Shown here: in pieces, positions 16,590 to 25,778 of the stretch
Position numbering within the stretch: position 1 is the first letter of the stretch
Layout of the letters: the number at the start of each line of letters is the position of its first letter
Assembly: GCA_030427255.1 (NCBI GenBank)
Contig: JAUHWY010000002.1
Span: forward strand, 1 to 64,000
Direction: 5' to 3'
Source of the DNA: Bacteroidia bacterium
GTDB taxonomy: Bacteria > Bacteroidota > Bacteroidia > CAIKAF01
Length of the DNA: 64,000 bases
Notes under the pieces: model-generated
The model's input: only the letters and a program-made list of their open reading frames with translations
Database searches by the model: none
What the model was told of the DNA's origin: nothing
Translations under genes and position numbers: made by a program

Positions 16590-18305
16590 TCAGTGCTTTA
16601 TGAAGCCGGCCTGCAAGTTTAGGCCCTTTCCTGTTAAACGGGTGAGGTAAGCTCCGGCAGGAATGCCATCGAGTTCTACCTGCCAAAGTCCGCTGCCACT
16701 GATGGATTGGCTTTTGACCAATTGCCCTTGCATGCTCCAAATTTCAAGATGGTCAACACCTTGTGGCACCTGCACCTGAATAAAATGTCCGGCCGGCACA
16801 GGAAATTGCTCAAAATCAGGAGCTTCAAAAACCTGACTATGGCTGCTGTTGGGCATTCCCGTGCTTACTCGAGTCACAAAATAGTCTTCTTCATTGCCAA
16901 TGGTTGTGAGGCTAGTGCTGCCAAATTCGGTAGTGGCACTTGAAGGGTTCAAGAACCATCCGGCCAATACTGCGTCACCGTTGGAGCAAAAGGCAACGCT
17001 TTCGCCGTCTTGCCTGCCGCTGCCGGTTTGAAAGGCTGTTCCTAAAATGTTCAAGCCACTGTCAAGTTTAAAAACCAAAGCGTCACGTCCGTTTAGCTGA
17101 GGCAAAATCCAAGGGCTTGGGGTCAAATTGGTTCCATCGGCCAAGGTAGCTCCTCCGGTAAGGCGCCCGCCCAAATAATAGGTATCGTCGCCTTGCATGT
17201 CGAAGCTATTGAACTCCACGGCAAAGTCGCCCGATACAATAACATTCTGAAAAAGATCTACCATTTCGTAAAGAGAAAGGGTTTGCCCGCTGGAATCGAT
17301 ATGCCAAACCATTCCCAAATCTTGCTCAAGGCCTCCTGAGCTGGCAAAACCGTCGCCAAAATCAACAGCGGCGCTGGATCCGCTGCGCAAAAAATGCACC
17401 AAAGTTTGGTCGCTACGCAGTTTAAGCCCCACATGGTTCTTGGTATCGCTGCCCAAAATCCGGTCTTGGAATCGCTCCCAGATTTTGTTTTGACCCGTAG
17501 GGTCCAGTTTAATAAGATAGTAACCGGTGGTGGCAGGAGTTTGACCTCCCGCCGAAGCCAAATAAATGTTGCCGTCGGCATCACTAACGATTTGGGTGGG
17601 CGTGGCCCCATCAATGGTTCGCACCCACTGCACCGTGCCGTCCGAAGCTATGCGAGCCAAAAAGGGAGGATTGTTGTCGGTAAAGGTTTGTCCACCGTTC
17701 AATAAAACTCCATCGATGGCATACCAGCCACTTCCGCTTGGACCGGTCTGCCCTCCAAGCAACACATCGCCCGAGGCCTCAACGGTTAAGCATCTAAAAT
17801 AATCGTTGGTAAAGTTTTCATCGGCGGTAATGTGCCAACTCAATGCACCTGCATCGCTAAACTTGGCCAAAAAGTTCCGGTTGCCGGTATTGTTTACTGC
17901 AGTTCCGGCAATGCTGGCATTATTGCCTAGGTTTCCAAACAAGTAGATATTCCCTGCCGCATCTACTTCCAAGCCGTGAAGCAAATCATTGAGTCCTGGG
18001 GTGCCGGTAGAACCATCACCGGACACGCTAATAGACCATTGCAAATTGCCTGAGGCATCGTACTTGGCCAGAAGAATATCTTTGCCCCCGGCATCGGGTG
18101 CAGGATAATTGTCGCTGCCAATGGTAAGTGCATCCAAATACTCCAAAGCTACATAGACCTCATCGTTGGGGCCCGTTTTAACCAAAATGGTTTGGTCCTC
18201 TTCGGCAGCGCTGCCAATGGAATGAGCCCAAGACCAGTTCCAGCTCTGAGCAACAAGAGAGGGAACCAAAAGCAGGCATGCCGCAGTAGTAAAAATAGTT
18301 TTCAT
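16590..18305 (-). CDS. Secreted beta-propeller-like (SBBP-type) protein with type IX sorting domain
   Basis: 571 residues from the ATG at 18305 (MKTIFTTAACLLLVPSLVAQ, a standard signal peptide); upstream codons run into the divergent promoter region. The body consists of repeated units around DILLAKYDASGNLQWSISVSGDG, NFLAKFSDAGALSWHI, PFLARIASDGTVQWVRTI and the like, the SBBP/PQQ-type blade pattern. The C terminus is a type A sorting domain (LEIWSMQGQLVKSQSI, then GIPAGAYLTRLTG). A surface or secreted role is likely; ligand unknown. It is divergent from the sensor kinase gene, with about 106 bp between starts. Confidence 0.85.
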   Translation of the reverse strand: MKTIFTTAACLLLVPSLVAQSWNWSWAHSIGSAAEEDQTILVKTGPNDEVYVALEYLDALTIGSDNYPAPDAGGKDILLAKYDASGNLQWSISVSGDGSTGTPGLNDLLHGLEVDAAGNIYLFGNLGNNASIAGTAVNNTGNRNFLAKFSDAGALSWHITADENFTNDYFRCLTVEASGDVLLGGQTGPSGSGWYAIDGVLLNGGQTFTDNNPPFLARIASDGTVQWVRTIDGATPTQIVSDADGNIYLASAGGQTPATTGYYLIKLDPTGQNKIWERFQDRILGSDTKNHVGLKLRSDQTLVHFLRSGSSAAVDFGDGFASSGGLEQDLGMVWHIDSSGQTLSLYEMVDLFQNVIVSGDFAVEFNSFDMQGDDTYYLGGRLTGGATLADGTNLTPSPWILPQLNGRDALVFKLDSGLNILGTAFQTGSGRQDGESVAFCSNGDAVLAGWFLNPSSATTEFGSTSLTTIGNEEDYFVTRVSTGMPNSSHSQVFEAPDFEQFPVPAGHFIQVQVPQGVDHLEIWSMQGQLVKSQSISGSGLWQVELDGIPAGAYLTRLTGKGLNLQAGFIKH

Positions 18306-18411
18306 GGTTTCGAATTTGTTTAAGGCGAAACTAAAGAGTCTAAATAGGCGCGTCCATAGGACATTTGTCATAAATTGCCTTAATTTGAGAATCTTCCGAA
18401 CCCAATTAAGG

Positions 18412-20307
18412 ATGTTTATTAGAATTCCATTTTTTATTTACCTCTGCCTTTGGGGGCTTAGTTTATCTGCGCAAAGCTTGGATAGTTTGCTCCAAATAGG
18501 TCCCGCAGGAAGGGACAGCATTTGGATGAAAAGCATTATCAGTCAATCCTTTAGGGAGGTATATAAGGGTCCGGCATTTACAAGTCATGCCTTAAAAGAG
18601 GCATTAGACTACGCCAAAGGGCCGGTCTTGGGAAAGTTTAAACCAAATCTACTGGTGAATTTGGGTATTGCCGCCGATGTTCAAAACCAAAGCGACAGTG
18701 CCTTTTATTACAACCGACGAGCCATGGCGGCGGCTCGAGAAATCAAAGACACCTTAGTATATGCATCGGCCCTTAATAACATAGGCCTGGTGCACTGGAA
18801 CCATGAAGTGTTGGACTCTGCCCTGATTTACTTTCAGCAATCGGAGGCCTTGTTTACACGCATTCGATTTAAAAAAGGACTGGCCAGTTGCCTCAACAAC
18901 ATCGGTTTAATTTACCAACAGCAAAACCGATACCAAGAAGCCATGCCCTATTTTAGGCGTACACTTTCGCTGGCACGCGAAGTGGAGTCCAAATATTTTG
19001 AGGTATCCGCATACGCCAATATGGCCGACAACTGGGCATTTACCGGACAGATGGACTCTGCCTTGGCAGCCTTTAATTTGGCCATTGATTTGGAAGTGGC
19101 CTCCGAAAACTACTACGGACTTGCCAGATTATACCATTCCCGGGCTACTTTTTACATACAGGCCAAACACTATGAAAAGGCATCGAAGGACTTGCACCGA
19201 GCCATGCGCATCAACCAAATTATTGGAAACGAACACATGCTGGCAAGCAACCAATCCGTTATGGCATTTGTGCAGCAAAAGTTGGGGCATTTTGACTCAG
19301 CTTACCACTATTTAGATCAGGCCAGCCTCCTAAAAAAAGACCTCAACGATTTTGGATTAACCACCAAAATCAAGCGGCAACTTATTAGCCTTAAGGTACG
19401 CCGACTAGACACCCTGATTTACCAAGAGCTGAGCCAAATGCTAAAACAGGTGGACAGCCTACAAGAGCTTAAGCTCAGCGAAAAAGTATTGGAATTGCAA
19501 ACCCAATACGAAACCGAAAAAAAAGAGCGACAGCTGCGGCTGCAAGCCCTGGAGTTGGAAAATGCCCGCCGAAAAAGCAGATCGGAACGACAACTCGCCC
19601 TTAGTTTGGGCCTTTTTACCTTGGTATTGGCCGCTAGCGGTTTCGGATGGTACCGCTACCGAAAAAAACTAAGCGACTTGGCCTACCAACAAGCCTTGCA
19701 GAAAGAAAAAACACGCATTTCACGTGACCTCCACGACCATGTCGGTTCACAGCTTACCTCCATTCAAATGCGGATGTCTATGGTATTTCATGAGGTACCA
19801 CAGGCCACAGGTAAAACCAAAGCCGAAATGGACCATTTGCAAGAAGAAGCCAGGCAAACTGTAGATATGCTCCGCGATACCATCTGGGCTATCAACCAAG
19901 AACAGTTCAGCTTAGAAGACTTGTCCTTGCGCCTTCAAAACTATGCCAAGCGCAGCCTTCCCTCAAACCTTGAATTTTCCATAAGTTGCGATGGGCACAA
20001 AGACCTCATGCTGAATTCGCTTGTTGCGCTTAACTTGTTTCGAATGGCGCAAGAGGCTTTTCAAAACATTCAAAAACACGCGAAAGCCACACAGGTTCAT
20101 GTAAAACTTAAGGAGCAAGCGGGCCGAGTAACACTCAACATTAGCGACAATGGTATAGGTTCCGACCTGAGCTTAGAAAACAACGAAAGACCCCATTATG
20201 GGCTTCAAAACATTCAAGACCGAGCCAAGGAAATTCAAGCCAAAGTACAGTTCATAAGCAGACCGGGAAATGGCTTTGCCGTGGAGGTGCAACTCCGACC
20301 AAAATGA
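18412..20307 (+). CDS. TPR-containing sensor histidine kinase (HisKA_3/LytS-NarX type)
   Basis: 631 residues from the ATG at 18412, which gives a good signal peptide (MFIRIPFFIYLCLWGLSLSAQ). Periplasmic TPR repeats span about residues 60-330 (e.g. ASALNNIGLVHWNHEVLDSALIYF), followed by a coiled coil, one membrane helix near 397-417 (LALSLGLFTLVLAASGFGWY), the phosphoacceptor box ISRDLHDHVGSQLTSIQ (His near 439) and an HATPase domain with DNGIGSD and HYGLQNIQDRA. It probably senses an extracytoplasmic signal and phosphorylates the response regulator encoded 48 bp downstream. Confidence 0.93.
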   Translation: MFIRIPFFIYLCLWGLSLSAQSLDSLLQIGPAGRDSIWMKSIISQSFREVYKGPAFTSHALKEALDYAKGPVLGKFKPNLLVNLGIAADVQNQSDSAFYYNRRAMAAAREIKDTLVYASALNNIGLVHWNHEVLDSALIYFQQSEALFTRIRFKKGLASCLNNIGLIYQQQNRYQEAMPYFRRTLSLAREVESKYFEVSAYANMADNWAFTGQMDSALAAFNLAIDLEVASENYYGLARLYHSRATFYIQAKHYEKASKDLHRAMRINQIIGNEHMLASNQSVMAFVQQKLGHFDSAYHYLDQASLLKKDLNDFGLTTKIKRQLISLKVRRLDTLIYQELSQMLKQVDSLQELKLSEKVLELQTQYETEKKERQLRLQALELENARRKSRSERQLALSLGLFTLVLAASGFGWYRYRKKLSDLAYQQALQKEKTRISRDLHDHVGSQLTSIQMRMSMVFHEVPQATGKTKAEMDHLQEEARQTVDMLRDTIWAINQEQFSLEDLSLRLQNYAKRSLPSNLEFSISCDGHKDLMLNSLVALNLFRMAQEAFQNIQKHAKATQVHVKLKEQAGRVTLNISDNGIGSDLSLENNERPHYGLQNIQDRAKEIQAKVQFISRPGNGFAVEVQLRPK

Positions 20308-20355
20308 AACAATCCTCCCATAGTCAAAAAAGCCATAAAGCTGCATCTTTGAGCT

Positions 20356-21006
20356 ATGATACGAGTAGGCATCGCAGAGGACAACCCCAAGTTCCGCAGT
20401 ACCTTAGCAGAAGCACTGGGCAAGCAACCGGGCATTGAACTATGCTTTGTGGCTTCCAACGGCAAAGAGGCCCTACAGGCTTGTTTAAAAGAAGATTCAA
20501 AGCCACAGGTAGTATTGATGGATATCGAAATGCCCATCATGAACGGCATTGAGGCCACCGGCAGACTAAAACAATTGGCGCCGGAAGTCAAGGTGCTTAT
20601 GTTAAGCATTTTGGATCAAGACCAGCACTTGTTTGACGCCATAGTCCAGGGAGCCGCCGGCTATATGGTAAAGGGGGAAAGCCCGGAGCGTTTGGTGCAA
20701 GCCATACAAGACGTTATGGAAAACCGCCTCCCACTTTCTCCGGTGCTCGCCTTGAAGGCATTGTCCTTTTTAGGAGGACAACAAGCCGCTCAAAAAAAGG
20801 GATTGGAGGACCACGCCTTAACAACTCGCGAAATAGAGGTATTAAAACTGCTTACTCAAGCCAAGCATTACAAAGAAATTGCCGAAGCATTGTTCATCAG
20901 CGAGCGCACGGTGCGCAACCATATTCATCACATTTACAAGAAGATTCAAGTCTCAAGCAAAGCAGAAGCGCTACGAAAAGCTTGGGAAGAAGGGTGGTTT
21001 GATTAA
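20356..21006 (+). CDS. NarL/LuxR-family response regulator
   Basis: 216 residues. Receiver domain with acidic pocket (GIAEDNP), phosphoacceptor Asp in VVLMDIEMPIMNG near residue 55, and Lys in MVKGESP near 104; C-terminal LuxR helix-turn-helix (LTTREIEVLKLLTQAKHYKEIAEALFISERTVRNHIHHIYKK region, 152-195). The partner of the TPR kinase. A CATCTTTG box ends 4 nt before the ATG, so it may also be transcribed separately. The stop codon abuts the heptamer array. Confidence 0.95.
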   Translation: MIRVGIAEDNPKFRSTLAEALGKQPGIELCFVASNGKEALQACLKEDSKPQVVLMDIEMPIMNGIEATGRLKQLAPEVKVLMLSILDQDQHLFDAIVQGAAGYMVKGESPERLVQAIQDVMENRLPLSPVLALKALSFLGGQQAAQKKGLEDHALTTREIEVLKLLTQAKHYKEIAEALFISERTVRNHIHHIYKKIQVSSKAEALRKAWEEGWFD

Positions 21007-21224
21007 TGATGAATGATAAATGATGAGGTAAAGACGGGACATTTCCCGTCTCTGGATGGTGAATGATGCAGTAAAGACGGGATGCCTCCCGTCTCTGGAT
21101 GGTGAATGATGCAGTAAAGACGGGATGCTTCCCGTCTCTGGATGATGGATGATGAGGTAAAGACGGGACATTTCCCGTCTCTGAATGATAAGTAAAGACA
21201 CAACATCTTGCGTCTCATTTTTTT
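21005..21224. repeat. Heptamers plus five hairpins (GACGGGA family)
   Basis: Three AATGATR units (21005-21025) lead into four GACGGGA/TCCCGTC hairpins at 21033-21050, 21076-21093, 21119-21136 and 21162-21179, each in a roughly 43-bp unit TAAAGACGGGA...TCTGGATGGTGAATGATG. A fifth hairpin GACACAA/TTGCGTC at 21197-21214 is followed by a T-run, like a terminator. The order matches the 11.1-11.27 kb cluster exactly. Not CRISPR: the units are palindromic and the spacers are themselves repeats. Confidence 0.85.
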
Positions 21225-21585
21225 GGGCGCCTAATCCTGCTGTCAGTGGTAGTGCCTCGTCTCCGGCCCACGCTGAGACCGTTGACGCGTTGTGCTTTCA
21301 AGGCGAATTAAGGCACACCCAAATCGAAAGTCCGGAGTTTACTATTTGTAAATGAGGACCTTGAGATTGGGGTGTAACGCAGAGTCGCCGCCTGAATAGC
21401 AACGCGTCAATAGTCTCACGGTCTGTGGCCGCTCCAAGGTCTTCGTTCCTCAGCCTCCTCGCCAGGCCGCATACCGGGGCCCGAGTCGGGTCAGCTACCT
21501 GCTTCCATCAGGGGCGGGGGATACCGAAAATTCTAAAATGGTTGGGCACATTCGGGAAGGGAGCTCTATTTTTTGACCAGCCTAT
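21225..21585. repeat. GC-rich structured repeat, copy A2, interrupted by a small element
   Basis: Both ends match the 11.27-11.49 kb copy (CTGCTGTCAGTGGTAGTGCC at the left; GCCAGGCCGCATACCGGGGC and TCAGGGGCGGGGGATACCG at the right). After CTCCGGCCCACG the alignment is broken by about 145 bp and resumes at GGCCGCTCC. The intruder is annotated separately. Confidence 0.8.
21274..21418. mobile_element. TIR-flanked small element, copy 2, nested in a GC-rich repeat
   Basis: Left end TGAGACCGTTGACGCGTTG and right end CAACGCGTCAATAGTCTCA are inverted repeats matching at 17 of 19 positions. The interior can also fold on itself (GGCACACCCAAATC with GATTGGGGTGTA, and GTTTAC with GTAAAT), so the whole is one long hairpin. 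It codes for nothing obvious, so it would need a transposase in trans. The interruption of the flanking repeat is direct evidence of insertion. Confidence 0.75.
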
Positions 21586-21653
21586 ACAGCCATCGACTCT
21601 CCCCAATTCCAAAGTTTTGGAATCTAAATTAAAGTACTTATATTAAGTGGATT

Positions 21654-22544
21654 ATGTTTAATATACTGCGTTCTTACTCCACAGTCACAGGTGCCTGCCT
21701 AGCTTTTTTAGTGCTCTCTCTTTCGTCCGTCTTTGGGCTTTTTGGCCAAAATTTACATTTTACCGACACCGCCTTAAAATCATTTTTACTTCAAGAAATG
21801 AGCTTGGATTTAGATTCCAATGGCTTGGCAGATGCTTTCTTGGATGCCAATTCAGACGGGGAAATCCAACAAAGCGAGGCCTTGCAAGCCAAGCGTTTGG
21901 TCATTATAACCGGCCAAAATTATCCTATCCTGCATGTGGGAGATTTACAAGCATTTACACAATTAAAAAGCCTTCATTTACAACGAAACGGCTTAATTGA
22001 TTTCGTAGGTCTCCAACTGCTCAACCTTCAAGAAGTATACTTATCAGACATGAACCTTATGGATCGTGTAGACCTTTCCGGCTGCCCCAACCTGCATACT
22101 ATTGTATTGGAAAGCCTAAGCCATTTGAAGCACTTAAACCTAAAAAACGGAAGCTTTGCAAACCAATCCTTTTCCTTGTTTTACACCAATGTGGTGGAAA
22201 GCGCATGCGTTGATTCCATTCAAGCGGAATACGATGCCGTGGCACAGTGTTTTTTAAATGGAAATAGCCCAAGTTACACCTGTAGCATGGGTCAAAATAC
22301 CACGGAGCAAGGACTCGAGAACCAAAATCCGGTCATAGCCTTCCCAAACCCCTGTTCCAATTTTTTGAACCTCCAAGCCATGGAGAAACCCGTGTCCATT
22401 AGACTATTCAATCTACAGGGGCAGGAGCTATACTCATCTTCTCAAACCAATTCAGTTCCAATGGCCAAATACCCGCCAGGCTTGTATAGATTACTAATCC
22501 AAAGCTCAAATCAAAGCCACTGTATTTCCATTGTCAAAGAATAG
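21654..22544 (+). CDS. Secreted leucine-rich-repeat protein with type IX sorting domain
   Basis: 296 residues with signal peptide (ACLAFLVLSLSSVFGLFGQ). After LSLDLDSNGLADAFLDANSDGEI-like text (a calcium-binding DxNxDG loop near residues 66-72) come leucine-rich repeats (LQAFTQLKSLHLQRNGLIDFV, LNLQEVYLSDMNL, CPNLHTIVLESLSHLKHLNL). The C terminus is a sorting domain (SIRLFNLQGQELYSSS, YPPGLYRLLIQ). It resembles other short LRR surface proteins of the phylum. Probably a binding or adhesion protein; partner unknown. Confidence 0.85.
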   Translation: MFNILRSYSTVTGACLAFLVLSLSSVFGLFGQNLHFTDTALKSFLLQEMSLDLDSNGLADAFLDANSDGEIQQSEALQAKRLVIITGQNYPILHVGDLQAFTQLKSLHLQRNGLIDFVGLQLLNLQEVYLSDMNLMDRVDLSGCPNLHTIVLESLSHLKHLNLKNGSFANQSFSLFYTNVVESACVDSIQAEYDAVAQCFLNGNSPSYTCSMGQNTTEQGLENQNPVIAFPNPCSNFLNLQAMEKPVSIRLFNLQGQELYSSSQTNSVPMAKYPPGLYRLLIQSSNQSHCISIVKE

Positions 22545-22824
22545 CTTATCCCTTGACATTTACCTTTGGCACGGCAAGCGAAAAGCGCTAGAGAGAAACT
22601 TTAGCTGCTTCGACCTGCCTTAGAAGCCATGTTCAGCCCCCCTCCGCACCGTAATTTCATTTAGCCTTTCCGTGAAATCCATAATTTTTTGGGTTCAGCG
22701 ATCCGGACATTTGCATTAAATAAAACAAAGCAAGTCGCGGTTTCTTCCCATAGCATCCCGCCCTACCATGGGTAGTAATGTATGGGCAAAGATTTCCTCA
22801 ATACGCTTAGAAAATCAAAAAAAT

Positions 22825-23583
22825 ATGAATCAGCCAGTTTTAAGAAGAACCCAGCCCTACAAATACCCCGAAAAAAGAATCCTTTATGTGGTTTCCAATC
22901 CGGCAACATTAAAGGGATTCCCCGTGGGCTTTTTTGCAGAAGAACTAACCGGACCCTTTTATGAGTTCCTAAAAGCTGGTTTTAAAGTCGATATCGTTTC
23001 TCCGAAGGGTGGTAAGGTGGCCTTCGATGGCTTTTCGGATCCTTCCATGGAGGGCTCTCTTTACCCCAATGATCTGGTAAGCTTGGGTTTTAGCAATCAT
23101 AAAGAATTTGGCAAACTCCTCGAACAAACGCCCTCCATTCAGGATATACAGGTGAAGGATTACGATGCGGTTTGTGTCGCAGGTGGCGGCGCCCCATTGG
23201 TAACCTTCAAAGACGATGCTGCCTTGCACCAAATCATTGCAGATTTCTATGAGCAAGGAAAAGTGGTTGGGATGCTATGCCATGGAACAAGTTTACTGCT
23301 CTGGACCAAACTATCCGACGGCACTCTGTTGGCCGACGGCAAAACCTGGACCGGTTATAGCGATGCAGAGGAAGAAATGAACATTCAAGCGGCCGGGGGC
23401 ATCAAAATCAACGAGTACACCATAGAATCCGAAGCCAAGAAAAACCCAAATACCCGTTTTGAAGCCAAAGAGCCGCTAAGGCCTTTCGCCATAAGGGATG
23501 GAAGACTCATTACCGGACAGCAACAACACAGCAGTGACCTTTTTGCAGAGCTGGTGATTGAAGCACTCACAGAATCCAATTAA
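22825..23583 (+). CDS. DJ-1/PfpI superfamily protein (type 1 glutamine amidotransferase-like, Hsp31-type)
   Basis: 252 residues from the ATG at 22825; codons upstream in frame look non-coding. DJ-1/PfpI fold markers: ILYVVSNPA near the N terminus, GFFAEELTGPFYEFLKAGFKVDIVSPKGG near 35-65, VCVAGGGAPLVTF, and the nucleophile Cys in GMLCHGTSLLLW near residue 152. Members act as glyoxalase III/holdase chaperones or as uncharacterised hydrolases. It precedes SDR and AraC genes on the same strand, with gaps too large to prove an operon. Confidence 0.9.
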   Translation: MNQPVLRRTQPYKYPEKRILYVVSNPATLKGFPVGFFAEELTGPFYEFLKAGFKVDIVSPKGGKVAFDGFSDPSMEGSLYPNDLVSLGFSNHKEFGKLLEQTPSIQDIQVKDYDAVCVAGGGAPLVTFKDDAALHQIIADFYEQGKVVGMLCHGTSLLLWTKLSDGTLLADGKTWTGYSDAEEEMNIQAAGGIKINEYTIESEAKKNPNTRFEAKEPLRPFAIRDGRLITGQQQHSSDLFAELVIEALTESN

Positions 23584-23726
23584 AGTCCAAGCCCTTGGCC
23601 TTTGCATGCTAACAAAAACCTGCTTTGCCAACTTAGGGCAGGCCGCCTAAACCTTAAACTCAATGGTGTTCGGTTGAATCAAAAGGCACAAAAACCTACA
23701 GGTACATCTTACAAAACTATATCTAA

Positions 23727-24539
23727 ATGAAAAAAGTAGCCATCATAACAGGGGCGAGTTCAGGAATGGGAAAATCAACGGCCTTTGAGCTCCAAAAGAA
23801 AGGTTTCCGGGTCTATGGAATGGCAAGGAATATCGCAAAAATGCAAGACCTTAAGGACAAAGGCATAGAAGTTGTCCCACTGGATTTAACCGTGGATAAA
23901 ACCATAGTAGAAGCAGTAAATACGGTGTTCGAAAAAGAAGGCAGAATTGACCTTCTTGTAAATAATGCAGGGTACGGATCCTATGGTTCGGTAGAAGAGG
24001 TGTCCATAGAAGAAGCCAAACGTCAGTTTGAAGTAAACCTCTTTGGGTTGGCACGAATAACCCAATTGGTATTACCCAAAATGAGGGATCAAAAATCCGG
24101 GCGCATTGTAAACATCTCCTCCATGGGAGGAAAAATGTATACTCCACTTGGAGCTTGGTACCATGCTACAAAACACGCCCTTGAAGGGTGGAGCGATTGT
24201 TTAAGACTCGAGCTTAAGCAATTTGGGATAGACGTGGTGGTGGTGGAGCCCGGTGGTATTCAAACCGAGTGGGGAGCCATTGCCATGAATCATTTAGAGT
24301 CGGTATCCGGCACGGGACCTTACAGCGCTATGGCAATGAAAGTAATTTCTTCATCTACGAAAATGGACGGCAAACTTACGCACGTAGATGTTTTAGGTAA
24401 AGAAATTGCCAAAGCTTCTACCCAAAAAAATCCCAAAACAAGATACCTCAAAGGATATATGGCCAAACCCTTGGTAAAAATGAGAAAATGGCTGAGCGAT
24501 AAAACGTTTGACAAAATGCTTTTAAGCCAATTGAAATAA
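23727..24539 (+). CDS. Short-chain dehydrogenase/reductase
   Basis: 270 residues, classical SDR: cofactor motif TGASSGMGKS (residues 8-17), NNAGYGSYG (about 79-87), catalytic Ser in NISSMGG and YHATK (Tyr near 148, Lys 152). Uses NAD(P)H; substrate unknown. The downstream AraC regulator begins 28 bp later on the same strand, so the pair may be co-transcribed. Confidence 0.95.
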   Translation: MKKVAIITGASSGMGKSTAFELQKKGFRVYGMARNIAKMQDLKDKGIEVVPLDLTVDKTIVEAVNTVFEKEGRIDLLVNNAGYGSYGSVEEVSIEEAKRQFEVNLFGLARITQLVLPKMRDQKSGRIVNISSMGGKMYTPLGAWYHATKHALEGWSDCLRLELKQFGIDVVVVEPGGIQTEWGAIAMNHLESVSGTGPYSAMAMKVISSSTKMDGKLTHVDVLGKEIAKASTQKNPKTRYLKGYMAKPLVKMRKWLSDKTFDKMLLSQLK

Positions 24540-24567
24540 AAAGCCGCTACTTACCTACCTTTAAAGC

Positions 24568-25482
24568 ATGGCAGCAAGCTATACCATAAACTCCATTAGT
24601 CAAGCGCATCAAGCGGTGGGACTTCCACCGCCTAAGCACCCTTTGGTTTCTTTAGTTAAAACAGCAGACTTTAGACCAACCATAGATTTTAGAGGATTAA
24701 AAGTAGTGAACAACCTCTATCAGATTTCTTTAAAACAGCTAGGCTGCGGAAATTTATTGTACGGTAAGAACTCCTACGATTACGAGGAAGGCACCTTAGT
24801 GTTTACTTCTCCCGGACAGGTTACTGTTTTTGAAGGTGCAATGCCTACAAACCCTGAGCTTGATATGGGGTGGACTTTAGCATTTCATCCGGACCTTATA
24901 CGAACTTCCGGCCTTGCAGACAAAATGAGCCATTACTCCTTTTTTAACTACGAGGTAAATGAGGCGCTCCACCTTTCAGAGCAAGAACTTAAAACCATTG
25001 AAGACATCTTGGATAAGGTGGTGACTGAATACAGCCAAAACCTAGACAAACACAGCCAAAATCTTATAATATCCAATATTGAACTGCTGTTGGACTACTG
25101 CACCAGATTTTACGACCGGCAATTTTATACCCGCAGCAATTTAAACCTAGATTACGTTTCAAAGTTCGAAAGACTTTTAACCAGATACTACGACTCCAAA
25201 CAGGAAGAAATTACTGGCTTGCCCAGTGTTCAATACTTGGCCAAGGAGCTTGGCTTTTCGTCCAATTATTTAAGCGACCTGCTCAAAAAAGAAACAGGCA
25301 AAACAGCTCAGGAGCACATCCATTTTTTTGTTATCGAAAAGGCAAAAAATAAGTTGTTAAGCTCCAACTCCTCCATAAGCGAAATCGGTTATGCGCTGGG
25401 CTTTGAATATCCCCAACATTTCAGCAACCTGTTTAAATTAAAAACCGGATGTAGCCCAAGCGAGTACAGGACGCTGAACTAG
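24568..25482 (+). CDS. AraC family transcriptional regulator
   Basis: 304 residues. N-terminal cupin-like sensing part (YDYEEGTLVFTSPGQVTVFEG about 70-92) and a C-terminal two-helix-turn-helix domain (SVQYLAKELGFSSNYLSDLLKKETGKTAQEHI, then SSISEIGYALGFEYPQHFSNLFKLKTGCSPSEYR). This arrangement occurs often beside SDR genes in Bacteroidota, and the regulator probably controls its upstream neighbour. An imperfect hairpin GGTTGAA/TTCAACC (25495-25514) follows the stop. Confidence 0.93.
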   Translation: MAASYTINSISQAHQAVGLPPPKHPLVSLVKTADFRPTIDFRGLKVVNNLYQISLKQLGCGNLLYGKNSYDYEEGTLVFTSPGQVTVFEGAMPTNPELDMGWTLAFHPDLIRTSGLADKMSHYSFFNYEVNEALHLSEQELKTIEDILDKVVTEYSQNLDKHSQNLIISNIELLLDYCTRFYDRQFYTRSNLNLDYVSKFERLLTRYYDSKQEEITGLPSVQYLAKELGFSSNYLSDLLKKETGKTAQEHIHFFVIEKAKNKLLSSNSSISEIGYALGFEYPQHFSNLFKLKTGCSPSEYRTLN

Positions 25483-25554
25483 AAGAATACCTAGGGTTGA
25501 ACTGAAATTCAACCTAAAAAAGAGTTTTTCCCAAAGCCGAAATCTAAATTCCAT

Positions 25555-25725
25555 AGGTAAACCCGCGCCCCGACGCAGCCGGAAAGCCCGGAGCGTCCGG
25601 CCTTAGGGCAGCCGGAGCTGAGGAGGCCTCCCTCAAAAGGGAGGACCCCGGAAGCCCGACTGCCCTTAGGCCGGAGGCGAGGACTTGAAGGCGGAGGCGG
25701 ATAAGGCGCCCAAATATCAACCTAA
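25555..25725. repeat. GC-rich structured repeat, copy C
   Basis: Within the gap between the AraC gene and dnaG lies a GC-rich block whose arms CCGGCCTTAGGGCAG (about 25600-25614) and CTGCCCTTAGGCCGG (about 25660-25674) pair with one mismatch. Inside the loop is a perfect hairpin CCTCCC-TCAAAA-GGGAGG. On the minus strand it begins TTTGGGCGCCTTATCCGCC, like the start of the 11.27 and 21.2 kb copies. No gene in it. Confidence 0.8.
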
Positions 25726-25778
25726 AACATATTTTTTTGGAAAATATAAACCAAAATAGAGAGAGCCATACCCAAGGT

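Noticed and set aside
21030-21214. CRISPR-like regular repeats
   Set aside because: The repeats are short palindromes of about 18 bp in 43-bp units whose spacers are also repetitive; no cas genes are near. Same reasoning for 51.60-51.77 kb.
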